Below, one piece after another: positions 43,755 through 53,112 of a DNA stretch of 64,000 nucleotides. The stretch is from Allohahella sp002354735 (GTDB lineage: Bacteria > Pseudomonadota > Gammaproteobacteria > Pseudomonadales > Oleiphilaceae). How positions within the stretch are numbered: position 1 is the stretch's first letter; each line of letters begins with the position of its first letter. A program made the position numbers and the translations under genes. The stretch spans positions 2,914,001-2,978,000 of the forward strand of contig NZ_CP172312.1 in assembly GCF_047946665.1 (NCBI RefSeq), in the 5' to 3' direction. Below the pieces are notes generated by a model that worked only from the letters and a program-made list of their open reading frames with translations, did no database searches and was not told the DNA's origin.

Positions 43755-45059
43755 ATGCTTGATATCCTGAAACACCGTACCTACCGGCACCTGTTTCTCG
43801 CGCAGGTAGTCGCCCTGCTCGGCACTGGCCTGGCTACGGTGGCGCTGAGCCTTATGGCTTTCGAGCTCGCAGCTGACGATGCGGGCCAGGTGATGGGCAC
43901 TGCCATGGCCATAAAGATGGTGGCCTACGTGCTAATTGCACCGCTGGCTTCCGCGCTGGCCGAGAACATTCCTCGTCGCGTGATGCTGGTGGCGCTGGAT
44001 CTCGTACGCGCAGCCACGGCGCTTGCCCTGCCCTTCGTCACTGAAGTGTGGGAGGTATACGTGCTGATTGCTGTGCTGCAGTCTGCTTCTGCGGCCTTTA
44101 CGCCGACCTTTCAGTCCACGATTCCGGATGCGTTGCCGAATGAGGACGACTACACCAAGGCCCTGTCACTGTCCCGTCTGGCGTACGACCTCGAGAATCT
44201 CATCAGTCCGGCGCTAGCGGCCCTGATCCTCCTGGCAACGAGCTGGCAAGGGCTTTTCGCCGGTACCGTCATCGGCTTCGTCGCATCGGCACTGCTCGTG
44301 GTGTCAGTCGCCATGCCTGTGGCTGAAAAGTCGACAGAACACCGGGGCGTCTATGATCGGGCACGGCGGGGGTTCAGGATTTTCGCAGCGACACCCCGCC
44401 TGCGTGGGCTCATGGCACTGAACCTGGTCGTGAGTCTGCCGGGCGCCATGGTCATCGTGAATACGGTGGTGCTGGTCCAGGGCGAGTTCGGCCTGACTGA
44501 ACAGCACACGGCCATGGCCTTTGCCGCCTTTGGTACCGGCTCGATGCTTGCAGCGCTGGCCTTACCGCGCCTGCTCAAGCGTTGGCAGGACCGTCAGGTC
44601 ATGCTGACCGGGGCGGGCATCCTGATTTCGGGGCTGGTGCTCGCCCTTCCGGTCGACAGTCTTGGCTGGCTTCTGCCGGTATGGGCCTGGCTGGGTGTCG
44701 GTTTTTCGACAGCGCAGACGCCAGTGGGTCGGCTGTTGACCCGGTCGTCTCATGGTGAAGACCGGCCGGCGCTGTTCGCCGCGCAATTTTCTCTGTCCCA
44801 TGCGGGGTGGCTAGTGGCGTACCCGCTCGCTGGGTGGCTTGGATCGGTCGTCGGGATGCAGATCACATTGCTGGTGCTGGCGGGCCTCGCCTTGCTGGCA
44901 CTCGTTCCAGCGTTCAAACTCTGGCCAGCTAATGACCCGTCGGAACTCCAGCACTGGCACGATGACCTTTCAGACGATCATCCGCATACCGCCATGTCTG
45001 GGCGCCGGCATGTGCATCCGTATGTGATCGACAGCCTGCATCCCAGATGGCCGGACTAG
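43755..45059 (+). CDS. MFS transporter with His-rich C-terminal tail
   Basis: The 434-residue protein has 12 predicted helices and the MFS pattern in the first half (DILKHRTYRHLFLAQVVALL and SALAENIPRRVMLVALDLV). It resembles EntS/multidrug-type carriers. After the last helix a hydrophilic tail of about 40 residues contains HWHDDLSDDHPH and HVHPYVIDSLHPRW. The tail, cytoplasmic by topology, could bind metal and gate export. It is divergent from the His-rich peptide gene. Confidence 0.85.
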   Translation: MLDILKHRTYRHLFLAQVVALLGTGLATVALSLMAFELAADDAGQVMGTAMAIKMVAYVLIAPLASALAENIPRRVMLVALDLVRAATALALPFVTEVWEVYVLIAVLQSASAAFTPTFQSTIPDALPNEDDYTKALSLSRLAYDLENLISPALAALILLATSWQGLFAGTVIGFVASALLVVSVAMPVAEKSTEHRGVYDRARRGFRIFAATPRLRGLMALNLVVSLPGAMVIVNTVVLVQGEFGLTEQHTAMAFAAFGTGSMLAALALPRLLKRWQDRQVMLTGAGILISGLVLALPVDSLGWLLPVWAWLGVGFSTAQTPVGRLLTRSSHGEDRPALFAAQFSLSHAGWLVAYPLAGWLGSVVGMQITLLVLAGLALLALVPAFKLWPANDPSELQHWHDDLSDDHPHTAMSGRRHVHPYVIDSLHPRWPD

Positions 45060-45062
45060 GCT

Positions 45063-45755
45063 TCAGGTCACCGAAAGCCGGAATCCGGTGTCCCGCCAAG
45101 CCAGGCCTGTGATGGTGAACTGACTCACCATGACCACCGCGAAGACCCACTCTATCGAATCCTCCAAACGGTCAAAATCGTCGCCCATTGCCATTTTCAG
45201 CACAGAGTTGCCTACACCACCCGCCAGTAGCAGCACTGAAAGGGTCATCTGCACGCGGGTCCATGGTGGCCTGCGGCTTGAATCGAGGCGCCACAGACGC
45301 TTCAGCATGAGTAGGTGGGCAAATGCCGTCAAACCGAAAAACAGTATGATGCCGATGCGTCGCTGTAGCTGATACAGCTCACCGATAGCACCAAGCATGG
45401 TGGTGTAGAGGATAAGCGCGACGGTCGCAATGAGCCCGAGCACACTGAGCGTGGATAGCAGGCCTGGTGCGCGGTTTTCAACGCGTCGCAACCAGCTTTC
45501 CAGTAGTAGCCAGTACAGAAACATTACGCCAGCCAGCGGCAGTAGCATGGCCTTGAAGGTGAAGAACGCTGGCGGCTTCCTACCAGCCGCACTGATGGAG
45601 CTACAGCTCTCCCAGAACACGACACACCATGGCACGTGGCCGTAAGCGGCTGACAGAAAATAGCTGATTAAGGCCGCGAGAAAGGTGCCGGTGCCAAGCA
45701 ATACAGCCAATGGTGCCGGCTCGAAGATCGTATTGGTCCGCTGATGATCTGACAT
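45063..45755 (-). CDS. Six-helix membrane protein (Frag1/DRAM-like)
   Basis: ATG 45755 has GGAGGTGG upstream and gives 230 residues. Six hydrophobic helices, a first-loop segment with HVPWCVVFWESCSS and a conserved Gln-Arg pair (YQLQRRIGIILFFG) recall the Frag1/DRAM/Sfk1 family. The assignment is tentative. It is convergent with the MFS gene, 4 bp apart. Confidence 0.55.
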   Translation of the reverse strand: MSDHQRTNTIFEPAPLAVLLGTGTFLAALISYFLSAAYGHVPWCVVFWESCSSISAAGRKPPAFFTFKAMLLPLAGVMFLYWLLLESWLRRVENRAPGLLSTLSVLGLIATVALILYTTMLGAIGELYQLQRRIGIILFFGLTAFAHLLMLKRLWRLDSSRRPPWTRVQMTLSVLLLAGGVGNSVLKMAMGDDFDRLEDSIEWVFAVVMVSQFTITGLAWRDTGFRLSVT

Positions 45756-45896
45756 GAACCACCTCCGTACGTGGCACTTGGCTCGATAGCAGCGGTACGT
45801 CGTCTGCAGGTGGCAGGATCGCCTCACTCACCGGTTAGCGGGTGACACTTCCGCAGACTTGCGCTAGCTTGTCGGCTCAACCACGTAGAGGAAATC

Positions 45897-46271
45897 ATGA
45901 TGATCGGATATGTCACGCTTGGCGTCAGCAACATGGACAGGGCCAAGCAGTTCTACACCGACTTGTTTTCGGACCTGGGCGCGAAAGTACTGATCGATAT
46001 GGGCCGGATTGCCTTCATTGGCAAAGGCGGTAAAACGCCAATGCTCGCTGTATGTGAGCCTTACGATGGCAAGCCCTGCACCACCGGCAACGGTGTCATG
46101 GTGGCGTTCGCGGCTGAGTCGAAAGAAGCCGTTGACGCTCAATATCATAAGGCGATCTCGCTCGGTGCCACTGATGAAGGTGAGCCGGGGCAGCGCATTG
46201 AGGACCGCTTCTACGGTGCATACGTGCGGGACATGGATGGCAACAAGATCGCGTTTTACTTTTTTGGCTGA
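45897..46271 (+). CDS. VOC family protein (glyoxalase/bleomycin-resistance fold)
   Basis: The 124-residue protein has the two beta-alpha-beta-beta-beta modules of the vicinal-oxygen-chelate fold: IGYVTLGVSNMDRAKQFYTD at the start and DMDGNKIAFYFFG at the end. No complete His/Glu quartet is obvious, so the metal and reaction are unclear. It has an own AGAGGAA ribosome site and no obvious operon. Confidence 0.88.
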   Translation: MMIGYVTLGVSNMDRAKQFYTDLFSDLGAKVLIDMGRIAFIGKGGKTPMLAVCEPYDGKPCTTGNGVMVAFAAESKEAVDAQYHKAISLGATDEGEPGQRIEDRFYGAYVRDMDGNKIAFYFFG

Positions 46272-46278
46272 TGCTACT

Positions 46279-46299
46279 GGCGCGCTGGTCAAGCGCGCC
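46279..46299 (+). terminator. GC-rich hairpin after the VOC gene
   Basis: GGCGCGC-TGGTCAA-GCGCGCC forms a 7-bp stem 7 nt after the stop codon, followed by TTCCC. It is a probable intrinsic terminator with a weak tail. Confidence 0.5.
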
Positions 46300-46352
46300 T
46301 TCCCAAGCGTAGAACTGTTCTAGACAATCAAATGTTTCAAACTGGAGACAGA

Positions 46353-46679
46353 ATGGCAACACCCGTGAGAGAACTCACCGCCACTCAAGCCACCGCTATG
46401 CTGGAAAACATCGATTCGCCACAACCTGGCGATCAGGTTGTGCCGCCGTTTGATGATGGTGCTTTCGTGAGCAACAAGAACTTCATGAGTGGCGCTTATT
46501 TCGAAGCGGCATTCCGGCGTATTCCCGGCGGCGAAGTCGAAGTGTTGCTACGCTTCTATGATTTCGATTTTGACGACGGTAGCTACGCGTTCAGAGTCGA
46601 GGACGCCATCAGCACGACCTGGGAGGACTGTCTCGCGCTGGTGCAGAGCCATTTGGCTGCACTGGCTGCCGGCAGCTGA
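46353..46679 (+). CDS. Small hypothetical protein (108 aa)
   Basis: ATG 46353 follows GGAG. The product is acidic, with no signal or membrane segment: FDDGAFVSNKNFMSGAYFEA, then EVEVLLRFYDFDFDDGSYAF. It looks like a small beta-alpha domain. I recognise no family. Confidence 0.6.
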   Translation: MATPVRELTATQATAMLENIDSPQPGDQVVPPFDDGAFVSNKNFMSGAYFEAAFRRIPGGEVEVLLRFYDFDFDDGSYAFRVEDAISTTWEDCLALVQSHLAALAAGS

Positions 46680-46742
46680 CGAAAGGCTGAAACAAGGTAG
46701 TGAAGCTGGACGGGTACTTCGAGGCGAATGCCTAAGGGACCG

Positions 46743-47633
46743 TCATTGGGCGGTCATTGAACCGCGTCTTGGCTGATCCAGCTCGTAATCTGCACTGCCG
46801 TCGGGCGCTCGTCTGATTTCGGGCTGGATATATCGGGAAAGAATCCTGTCATATTCACCGCTGTCCTTGATTCGCTGCAGCGTTAGCTTAAGCGTCTCCA
46901 AATAGTAGGTCAGCTCCGACTTCCGGGATATGGCGATATAGGAAATTTTTCCGGGAAAGGCAAAGGGTGAAACCTCCAGCTTCAGAGACAGCTCACCGAT
47001 CAAGTGACTGGCCAGCGCTTCGGGAATGACAACCACATCAAGACGATCAAGCGCCAGCATCAGGAGTAAGGATTCGTAGTGGGTGTGATCATACTTTCGA
47101 AGGCTCTTATCCACGTCGAAACGGAGATCGTAGCGACTGCCCCTTTGCACCCCAATTAGCTTGTCCTTCAGGTCCTCGTAGCGATCAATCCTGTTTTCAG
47201 GCTGCGTGTACAAGAGGATTTTCGCTACCGCCGGGAAAGCCGGTACTGAGTAGTCGATGTACAGCTCTCTGTCGGGCCGGCGCATGGGTCCGAGCATGGC
47301 GTCAGAGGCTCCACTTTTCAGCATCTCTAGCGCCCTTGGAAATGGCACCTCAGTATAATCCGCTGTCCAGTCGACCTGCTTGAGCATGGCCTCGAAGATT
47401 TCGACATAGATGCCGGAGACTTCATCGCCATCGAAGATTCGATAAGGGGGCGCATCATCGATAGCGACTCGGACGATTCTGTTCTTTTCGGGCAGCTCCA
47501 CCACGATACGATCAGACAAGGGCTCCTCAGAGTCTGGCACAGCCGCTGAGAGGCTAAGCGGAGGCATGAGCATGATTATCAGTGCCCAGCGGGTGCTGCG
47601 CAGGCGTCGAGTAAGACTTGAGCCTGTCATATG
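46743..47633 (-). CDS. Periplasmic solute-binding protein, family 3-like (orphan)
   Basis: The start at 47633 (MTGSSLTRRLRSTRWALIIM) yields a 296-residue protein with a signal peptide ending LSLSAAV. It has the family-3 opening VAIDDAPPYRIFDGDEVSGI and the middle segment VPFPRALEMLKSGASDAML. A longer upstream frame lacks these features. No transporter gene is close. It is the third binding protein of this kind in the window, again without permease. Confidence 0.82.
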   Translation of the reverse strand, partial: HMTGSSLTRRLRSTRWALIIMLMPPLSLSAAVPDSEEPLSDRIVVELPEKNRIVRVAIDDAPPYRIFDGDEVSGIYVEIFEAMLKQVDWTADYTEVPFPRALEMLKSGASDAMLGPMRRPDRELYIDYSVPAFPAVAKILLYTQPENRIDRYEDLKDKLIGVQRGSRYDLRFDVDKSLRKYDHTHYESLLLMLALDRLDVVVIPEALASHLIGELSLKLEVSPFAFPGKISYIAISRKSELTYYLETLKLTLQRIKDSGEYDRILSRYIQPEIRRAPDGSADYELDQPRRGSMTAQ

Positions 47634-47819
47634 AGCCTCGATCTTATTGTAAGAAATTCCGGGCGACTCTTCATCATAGACCCATCCTTTCCGGGAGTCA
47701 CTGCAGCGCAACGAGACCGCGCGGTAATTATCCACATTGCGCGGCTGTATATTTTCACCGACTTCGCACAGGTATAGCGCGACCATGAACGTGTCATCCG
47801 CTCTAACGAGGAACACACC

Positions 47820-48317
47820 ATGTACACGCCCGTTTCGCTAAAGTCGCTATTGTTCAAATCCAGTTTGACTGCCCTGCTCGGGATCTCACTTCAAGCCTGC
47901 GTCGTGAGCCCTCATCATGGCGAACACGTCGGCAATACCAACAGTGTTATTCCATTTGAAATTTATGCGATATCGCCCGGTGCTGCGATCTCGGTGACCT
48001 GTTCACACCATTACGGGGGCGCAACACCGGTCACCACTGTCACCGGCGGCACTACACCCATAACACTCTCCGGCCAGGTCGTCTATGCGAAGAGTTTCAA
48101 CAGGACGCTGCCCGCCAACTGCTGGGAGCCATGGCGCGGCAGTAATTTCAATTACATCACCTATCTGCAGGTCAAGGTCAACGACTACAACGCGGCGGTA
48201 TACGACGAAGCGGGACTTGACTGCCTCTTCGGCAAGATCAGCGACGGGATTGGACCCATTACAGCAGGATCGGCCTGTCGGATGAGTGGGAATTCTATTT
48301 TGCTGTATGCGAACTGA
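47820..48317 (+). CDS. Lipoprotein of unknown function
   Basis: The 165-residue protein starts with a lipoprotein signal (SLTALLGISLQACVVS; lipobox Leu-Gln-Ala-Cys). The mature part has three further Cys and short beta-like segments (NSVIPFEIYAISPGAAISVT, ITYLQVKVNDYNAAVY). No family recognised. It is divergent from the binding-protein gene. Confidence 0.65.
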   Translation: MYTPVSLKSLLFKSSLTALLGISLQACVVSPHHGEHVGNTNSVIPFEIYAISPGAAISVTCSHHYGGATPVTTVTGGTTPITLSGQVVYAKSFNRTLPANCWEPWRGSNFNYITYLQVKVNDYNAAVYDEAGLDCLFGKISDGIGPITAGSACRMSGNSILLYAN

Positions 48318-48612
48318 TAGACGGGGCTGATTCGAAGATCATCCGAGTCACCAACGTCCCGCAGAGCCCCCCAAGAACCTCGAGCTTCCTACAGCAAGAT
48401 AGTCGGAGGCGCATTACGCCCCCCCATATGTCGTTAAGCTGCGAGGCTTCCTGGGGCGACATCAGACCAATATTATGCATATAATTCAAGGAGGTGGGCT
48501 TTATAAACCGGACTGGGTTTTAGGTAGCAGCGTAGTCAGGAGTCATTGAAGCCAGTGCTACGGACACACCTGGCCGAAAGGTGTGGATAACCTACCCAGG
48601 AGATTTGCAGGG

Positions 48613-49119
48613 ATGAAGAGTCTTATCTTTGGTATTGCAGTGCTTATTGGTTTGTCAGGCTGCGCAAAAGACAAGGTGATCGAAGTCCATGAAGCCGTTG
48701 AGCCTGGCCAGCATGATACAGCGGCAGCGCTCCGGGATGGGCCTACTGTCCCTGAGGACATGCAGGCTTATTACTACAAAGGCATATTGTCGGAACAGGG
48801 CTACGGTTTGACGAGGGGCAATTTTCGCGAAGCGACATATTGGTACAGCAGCGCTGCGTATCAAGGACACGTGCCTGCCATGGTAGCTCTCTCGAGGGTA
48901 CAGCTGCTGAACGGCTTCGTGGATGACGCTATCACATGGCTGGTGTTGGCCCCAAGAAATGCCAACCGTAAAGCATCGGACAAACTGCCAGTGACGAGCG
49001 GGCCTGTGCCGACTACGAAGGACTACTGGCTGACGGAGGGCGAAATTTCACATTTGAAAAAACTGCAGAATTCCGCGGAGAAACGAGCGATAGAGGGCAC
49101 AGTGAGGTTGAAGCGCTAA
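48613..49119 (+). CDS. Sel1/TPR-like lipoprotein
   Basis: ATG 48613 is preceded by AGGAG and starts MKSLIFGIAVLIGLSGCAKD, with lipobox Leu-Ser-Gly-Cys. The 168-residue product contains a helical pair resembling Sel1-like repeats: QAYYYKGILSEQGYGLTRGN, REATYWYSSAAYQGHVPAMV, then DDAITWLVLAPRNAN. These repeats mediate protein contacts. The location should be periplasmic and membrane-tethered. The partner is unknown. Confidence 0.7.
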   Translation: MKSLIFGIAVLIGLSGCAKDKVIEVHEAVEPGQHDTAAALRDGPTVPEDMQAYYYKGILSEQGYGLTRGNFREATYWYSSAAYQGHVPAMVALSRVQLLNGFVDDAITWLVLAPRNANRKASDKLPVTSGPVPTTKDYWLTEGEISHLKKLQNSAEKRAIEGTVRLKR

Positions 49120-49323
49120 AGATCGGACCTGTTTAGACTGAACGCAGTGCAGGCGAGGCCAGGTGCGCGACGACCTTCAGCACGCAGTTGCGTTGACTTG
49201 TCGGGAGTCATAGTCGCATTGCTTCGCCGGCCCCAGTTCTCTAGTATGGGTCTGGAAGATCTCATGTTTTACGGCCATATCGATCGCTCCTGATTCGGTA
49301 TGAACGTAGTCAACGGGAGTATC

Positions 49324-50493
49324 ATGTCGGACCGATGGCAAGCGACGATGACCAGTGCGCAGCAACTGCGCCAGCACCTGCACGCGAATCCAGAGCTCGG
49401 CTGGCAGGAGTTCGACACCGCCGAGCGTATCCGTAGCCAACTCACTCGTTTAGAAATTCCCTGGAAAGCCTGTGCCTCGACTGGCACCATCGCTTCGCTC
49501 ACGCCCAGAACAATCAGCGACGGTACGCCTCATAGAGCGCTACGCGGTGACATCGACGCGCTCCCCATCCAGGAAGCAACCACCCGACCGTGGGCCTCGC
49601 AACGCGACGGCTGCATGCACGCCTGTGGTCATGACGGGCATACCGCCACGCTGATGGCGACTGCCGAGTGGCTCAAGCTGCATGAAGACCAGCTTCCGGG
49701 ACCTGTATCGCTCCTGTTCCAGCCGGCGGAGGAAGGCGGCCACGGGGCACTCAGAATGATAGAAGACGGTGCGCTCGACGGCGTTGATGAGATCTACGGC
49801 TGGCACAACTGGCCCGCCATTCCCTTCGGGCAGCTCGCATGCCCTGACGGTATCGTCATGTGCGGCAACGGCACCTTCACACTCACTGTCACCGGCCGTG
49901 GCGGCCACGCCAGCCAGCCAGAGCTGACCCGGGATCCAGTTCTCGCCGCCAGTGCCATCGTGATGTCGCTGCAACAGATCTGCAGTCGAAGACTCGCCCC
50001 GCAGCAGGCAGCCGTGGTCAGTGTCACCTCCATCGATGCACGAAGTGCACCGACCGTGACCCCTGAAAAGGCAGTGATCGGCGGCAGCATCCGTGTCCCC
50101 GATCTTGCCACCCGAATAATCGTAAATCAGTTGATCTCGGAAATCTGTCAGGCGACTGCGGCCAGCTACGGGGTGAAGTGTGAGGTGGATATCCAGCCCC
50201 GTTACGAAGCCACGATCAATCATGCTGACCAGGCCGCCCGGACACGAACGCTCTGGGGCAGCGTATCTGGTGCGAAGGGACTGGCAGACATCCGCTTGCC
50301 AATCATGGCCTCCGAAGATTTCAGTTATTACCTGCAGCACATCCCGGGCGCCTTTGCACTCATCGGTGCAGATGACGGCGAAGCCCATCAAGCCCCCTGC
50401 CATAGTGCGCACTACGACTTCAACGATCGACTGATTCCGCTCGTCACCCGTCTCTTCAGCCAACTCGTCGGCGTGGAGGTGTCGACAGAATAA
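49324..50493 (+). CDS. M20-family amidohydrolase; probable N-acetyl-diaminobutanoate deacetylase (DoeB2-like)
   Basis: ATG 49324 follows GGGAG. The 389-residue protein has M20/amidohydrolase motifs: HANPELGWQEFDTAERIR, HACGHDGHTA with metal-binding Cys/His/Asp, and LFQPAEEGGHGALRMIEDGA. Related enzymes remove acyl groups from amino acids. As first gene before doeD, doeA and doeC it is expected to deacetylate the acetyl-2,4-diaminobutyrate formed by ectoine hydrolysis. The classic DoeB belongs to a different (AstE/AspA-like) family and is absent here, so this one would be the substitute. Confidence 0.8.
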   Translation: MSDRWQATMTSAQQLRQHLHANPELGWQEFDTAERIRSQLTRLEIPWKACASTGTIASLTPRTISDGTPHRALRGDIDALPIQEATTRPWASQRDGCMHACGHDGHTATLMATAEWLKLHEDQLPGPVSLLFQPAEEGGHGALRMIEDGALDGVDEIYGWHNWPAIPFGQLACPDGIVMCGNGTFTLTVTGRGGHASQPELTRDPVLAASAIVMSLQQICSRRLAPQQAAVVSVTSIDARSAPTVTPEKAVIGGSIRVPDLATRIIVNQLISEICQATAASYGVKCEVDIQPRYEATINHADQAARTRTLWGSVSGAKGLADIRLPIMASEDFSYYLQHIPGAFALIGADDGEAHQAPCHSAHYDFNDRLIPLVTRLFSQLVGVEVSTE

Positions 50494-50533
50494 CGCCATC
50501 CCTTCTTAAGTGCCCAGCTCAGAGGACAATGCC

Positions 50534-51808
50534 ATGACCGTATTTGACGAACGTGAATCCGATATCCGAGCGTATTGCCGGGTCTATCCTGTGGTCTTTG
50601 ACACGGCCAGTAATGCACGCCAGACAGATGAGAATGGCAAGGAGTACATCGATTTCTTCGCCGGTGCAGGCGTACTGAATTTCGGGCACAACAACGAGCG
50701 CATGAAAACCGCGGTCATCGAATATATTCAAAACAATGGCGTCACCCACAGCCTGGACATGCATACCACGGCCAAACGTCGTTACATGGAGCGCTTCGTC
50801 AAGACGATACTCGAGCCGCGAGGAATGACACACAAGCTCCAGTTCATGGGTCCCACCGGCACCAACGCTGTTGAAGCTGCACTCAAGCTGGCGCGGCGGG
50901 CCACAGGACGCAGAGAAATTGCGGCCTTTACGCACGGTTTTCACGGTATGACTCTAGGCGCGCTGTCCTGCACAGCTAACGAATATTTCAGAGGCGCTGC
51001 AGGCGTCCCGTTAGAGCATGTGCGTCACTATCCTTTTGGCTGCAAGACTCGCTGCGCCGACTGCAATCTTGGTTGCGGCCAGACGAGCCTGGAACATCTG
51101 CGAGCACTCTATCTGGACACCTCGAGCGGCGTCGACGCCCCGGCAGCCTTTCTTGTCGAGACCATTCAGGCAGAAGGTGGCGTAAAGGTGGCTAGCGTGG
51201 AGTGGTTGCAGGCACTGCAGGCACTTGCCCGTGAAATTGGCGCGCTGCTGATTGTGGACGACATCCAGGTGGGCTGTGGCCGCACCGGCTCCTTCTTCAG
51301 CTTCGACGACTGTGGTATCGATCCGGACATCATCTGCCTGGCCAAGGGGATCGGTGGCATGGGGACGCCGATGGCACTCAATCTCGTCAAGCCTGAATTT
51401 GACCAACACTGGTCGCCGGGCGAGCATACCGGCACCTTCCGCGGCCAGAACCTCTCCTTTGTGGCCGGCGCCGAGGCACTCAGTTACTTTGAAGACTCAA
51501 GCCTCATGAATGAGGTCACCAGCAAGGCGGAGGTCATGAGTCAGGCCCTGGCGTCTCTGGCAAAGACGCATTCTGCTGTCGAAGTGCGCGGCAAAGGTAT
51601 GATCCTCGGCCTCGATGTCGGTAATGGCGCGCACGCGAAGACTATAGTGGATCGCTGCTTTCAGCAGGGTCTGCTCGTAGCCAGCTGCGGCACAGGTGGC
51701 CGGGTCGTGAAGCTGATACCGCCTCTGACGATTCCAGATGAGGATCTGCGGCAGGGACTCGATATCCTCTGCAGCGTTGCCGGCGACGTGCTGGAGGCTG
51801 CGGCATGA
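50534..51808 (+). CDS. doeD: Diaminobutyrate--2-oxoglutarate transaminase (ectoine degradation)
   Basis: The 424-residue class-III PLP aminotransferase starts MTVFDERESDIRAYCRVYP. It shows DFFAGAGVLNFGHNN, GPTGTNAVEAALKLARRATG, LIVDDIQVGCGRTGSFFSF and the PLP lysine in ICLAKGIGGMGTPMAL. The sequence resembles EctB-type diaminobutyrate transaminases. In this operon it should run in the degradative direction, from 2,4-diaminobutyrate to aspartate semialdehyde. Its stop overlaps the doeA start (ATGA), so the genes are translationally coupled. Confidence 0.9.
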   Translation: MTVFDERESDIRAYCRVYPVVFDTASNARQTDENGKEYIDFFAGAGVLNFGHNNERMKTAVIEYIQNNGVTHSLDMHTTAKRRYMERFVKTILEPRGMTHKLQFMGPTGTNAVEAALKLARRATGRREIAAFTHGFHGMTLGALSCTANEYFRGAAGVPLEHVRHYPFGCKTRCADCNLGCGQTSLEHLRALYLDTSSGVDAPAAFLVETIQAEGGVKVASVEWLQALQALAREIGALLIVDDIQVGCGRTGSFFSFDDCGIDPDIICLAKGIGGMGTPMALNLVKPEFDQHWSPGEHTGTFRGQNLSFVAGAEALSYFEDSSLMNEVTSKAEVMSQALASLAKTHSAVEVRGKGMILGLDVGNGAHAKTIVDRCFQQGLLVASCGTGGRVVKLIPPLTIPDEDLRQGLDILCSVAGDVLEAAA

Positions 51809-53088
51809 AGCCACGTGAAGATATGACGTTCCCTTTCGCTGAGTACGAGCGACGGCTCAGCGAACTACGTTCGCATATTGCCGAGCGACAGCTCGACGCT
51901 GTGGTCATCACAGACCCTGAAAACATCATGTATCTGACGGACTACCAGACGACGGGGTATTCCTTCTTTCAGGCCATCGTGGTGCCGCTCGAAGATGAGC
52001 CCTTCATGATTACCAGAGCCCTGGAAGAGTCGAATATCTTTGCCCGTACCTGGGTCGAACGCACCCGGCCCTACCCGGATACCGGCGACGCCATTCAGAT
52101 GCTGGTCGATGCCCTGCGCGAGTATGGGCTTGCCAACAAACGGATCGGCTATGAACGCAACAGCTACTTCTTTCCTGCCTATCAGCAGGATTTCGTTCAC
52201 ACGACGCTTGCTGGCGCGAAACTGCTCGACTGCTTTGGCATCGTCGAACAGAGCCGGCTGCGAAAATCACCCGTTGAAATAGAGGTCATGCGCAAGGCTG
52301 CCATTGCAACTGAAGCTGGCATGAAGGCCGGTATCGAAGCCTGTCAGCCAGGGGTGACTGAAAACGAGGTTGGCGCGGCCATCAGTGCGGCCATGTTCCG
52401 CGCGGGTGGCGAGCCGCCGGCGGTTATGCCGTACGTCACCTCAGGGCCAAGGACCATGATCGGTCATGCGACCTGGGAGGGCCGTGAGCTGCAGGCGGGT
52501 GAGCATGTCTTCCTGGAGGTCGGAGGCTGCTATCGACGCTACCACACCGCAATGATGCGGACCGTGGTTCTCGGTGATTTGAGCAGCTCGATGTACAAAG
52601 CTCAGGAGCGTATGAAGCTCGCATTGGAAGCCGTACACGAGCAATTCCAGGTCGGCATGACGGTGTCTGATGCCGACAACCTGATCCGGAACATCATCAC
52701 CCACAACGATGTCGGTGCCCGGCTGATCACGAGATCAGGCTACTCGATCGGTATTGCCTTCCCGCCAAGCTGGGACGAGGGCTATATCGTCAGCCTCAAA
52801 CAGGGTGAATCAGCCATTCTGCAGGAGGGCATGACCTTCCACGTCATTCCCTGGATGTGGGGCGTGGATGGCGACAAGACCTGCGGCATATCGGACACCA
52901 TTCAGATCACCCGCGAAGGTTGTGAGTCATTCTTTACCATGCCGCTGGACTTCAGCGTCAAGCCGGCAAAGACGCAAGCAAACCCGGCCAGTACAGATGC
53001 TACGAACGCCGTTTCTCAGGCTGCCTCCCCCAGCAAGCACAAGTCGGCTGAAAAACCTGAAAAAGCCAGCAAGGCCGAAGCCACATAA
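51805..53088 (+). CDS. doeA: Ectoine hydrolase (M24 peptidase fold)
   Basis: The 427-residue protein has the M24 creatinase-type architecture: an N-terminal domain with DAVVITDPENIMYLTDYQTT and a C-terminal pita-bread domain with PYVTSGPRTMIGHATWEGRE, LEVGGCYRRYHTAMMRTVVL and MTFHVIPWMWGVDGDKTCG. DoeA opens the ectoine ring to acetyl-diaminobutyrates. The protein ends in a Lys/Ala/Pro/Ser-rich tail of about 40 residues (SPSKHKSAEKPEKASKAEAT) not expected in the family. The doeC gene follows 24 bp later. Confidence 0.88.
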   Translation: MKPREDMTFPFAEYERRLSELRSHIAERQLDAVVITDPENIMYLTDYQTTGYSFFQAIVVPLEDEPFMITRALEESNIFARTWVERTRPYPDTGDAIQMLVDALREYGLANKRIGYERNSYFFPAYQQDFVHTTLAGAKLLDCFGIVEQSRLRKSPVEIEVMRKAAIATEAGMKAGIEACQPGVTENEVGAAISAAMFRAGGEPPAVMPYVTSGPRTMIGHATWEGRELQAGEHVFLEVGGCYRRYHTAMMRTVVLGDLSSSMYKAQERMKLALEAVHEQFQVGMTVSDADNLIRNIITHNDVGARLITRSGYSIGIAFPPSWDEGYIVSLKQGESAILQEGMTFHVIPWMWGVDGDKTCGISDTIQITREGCESFFTMPLDFSVKPAKTQANPASTDATNAVSQAASPSKHKSAEKPEKASKAEAT

Positions 53089-53112
53089 CAGTCATCAGAC
53101 GACGAGGTATCA

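Noticed and set aside
48378..48395. A further TGTAGGAAGCTC match on the minus strand resembling the 18666 element
   Set aside because: It lacks the second half-site and has no TAAGCT at the required 29-bp offset, so it is likely chance similarity.
48295..48489. 64-codon minus-strand frame between two lipoprotein genes
   Set aside because: No ribosome site, overlaps the 3' end of the lipoprotein gene, and its composition is unlike a natural protein.
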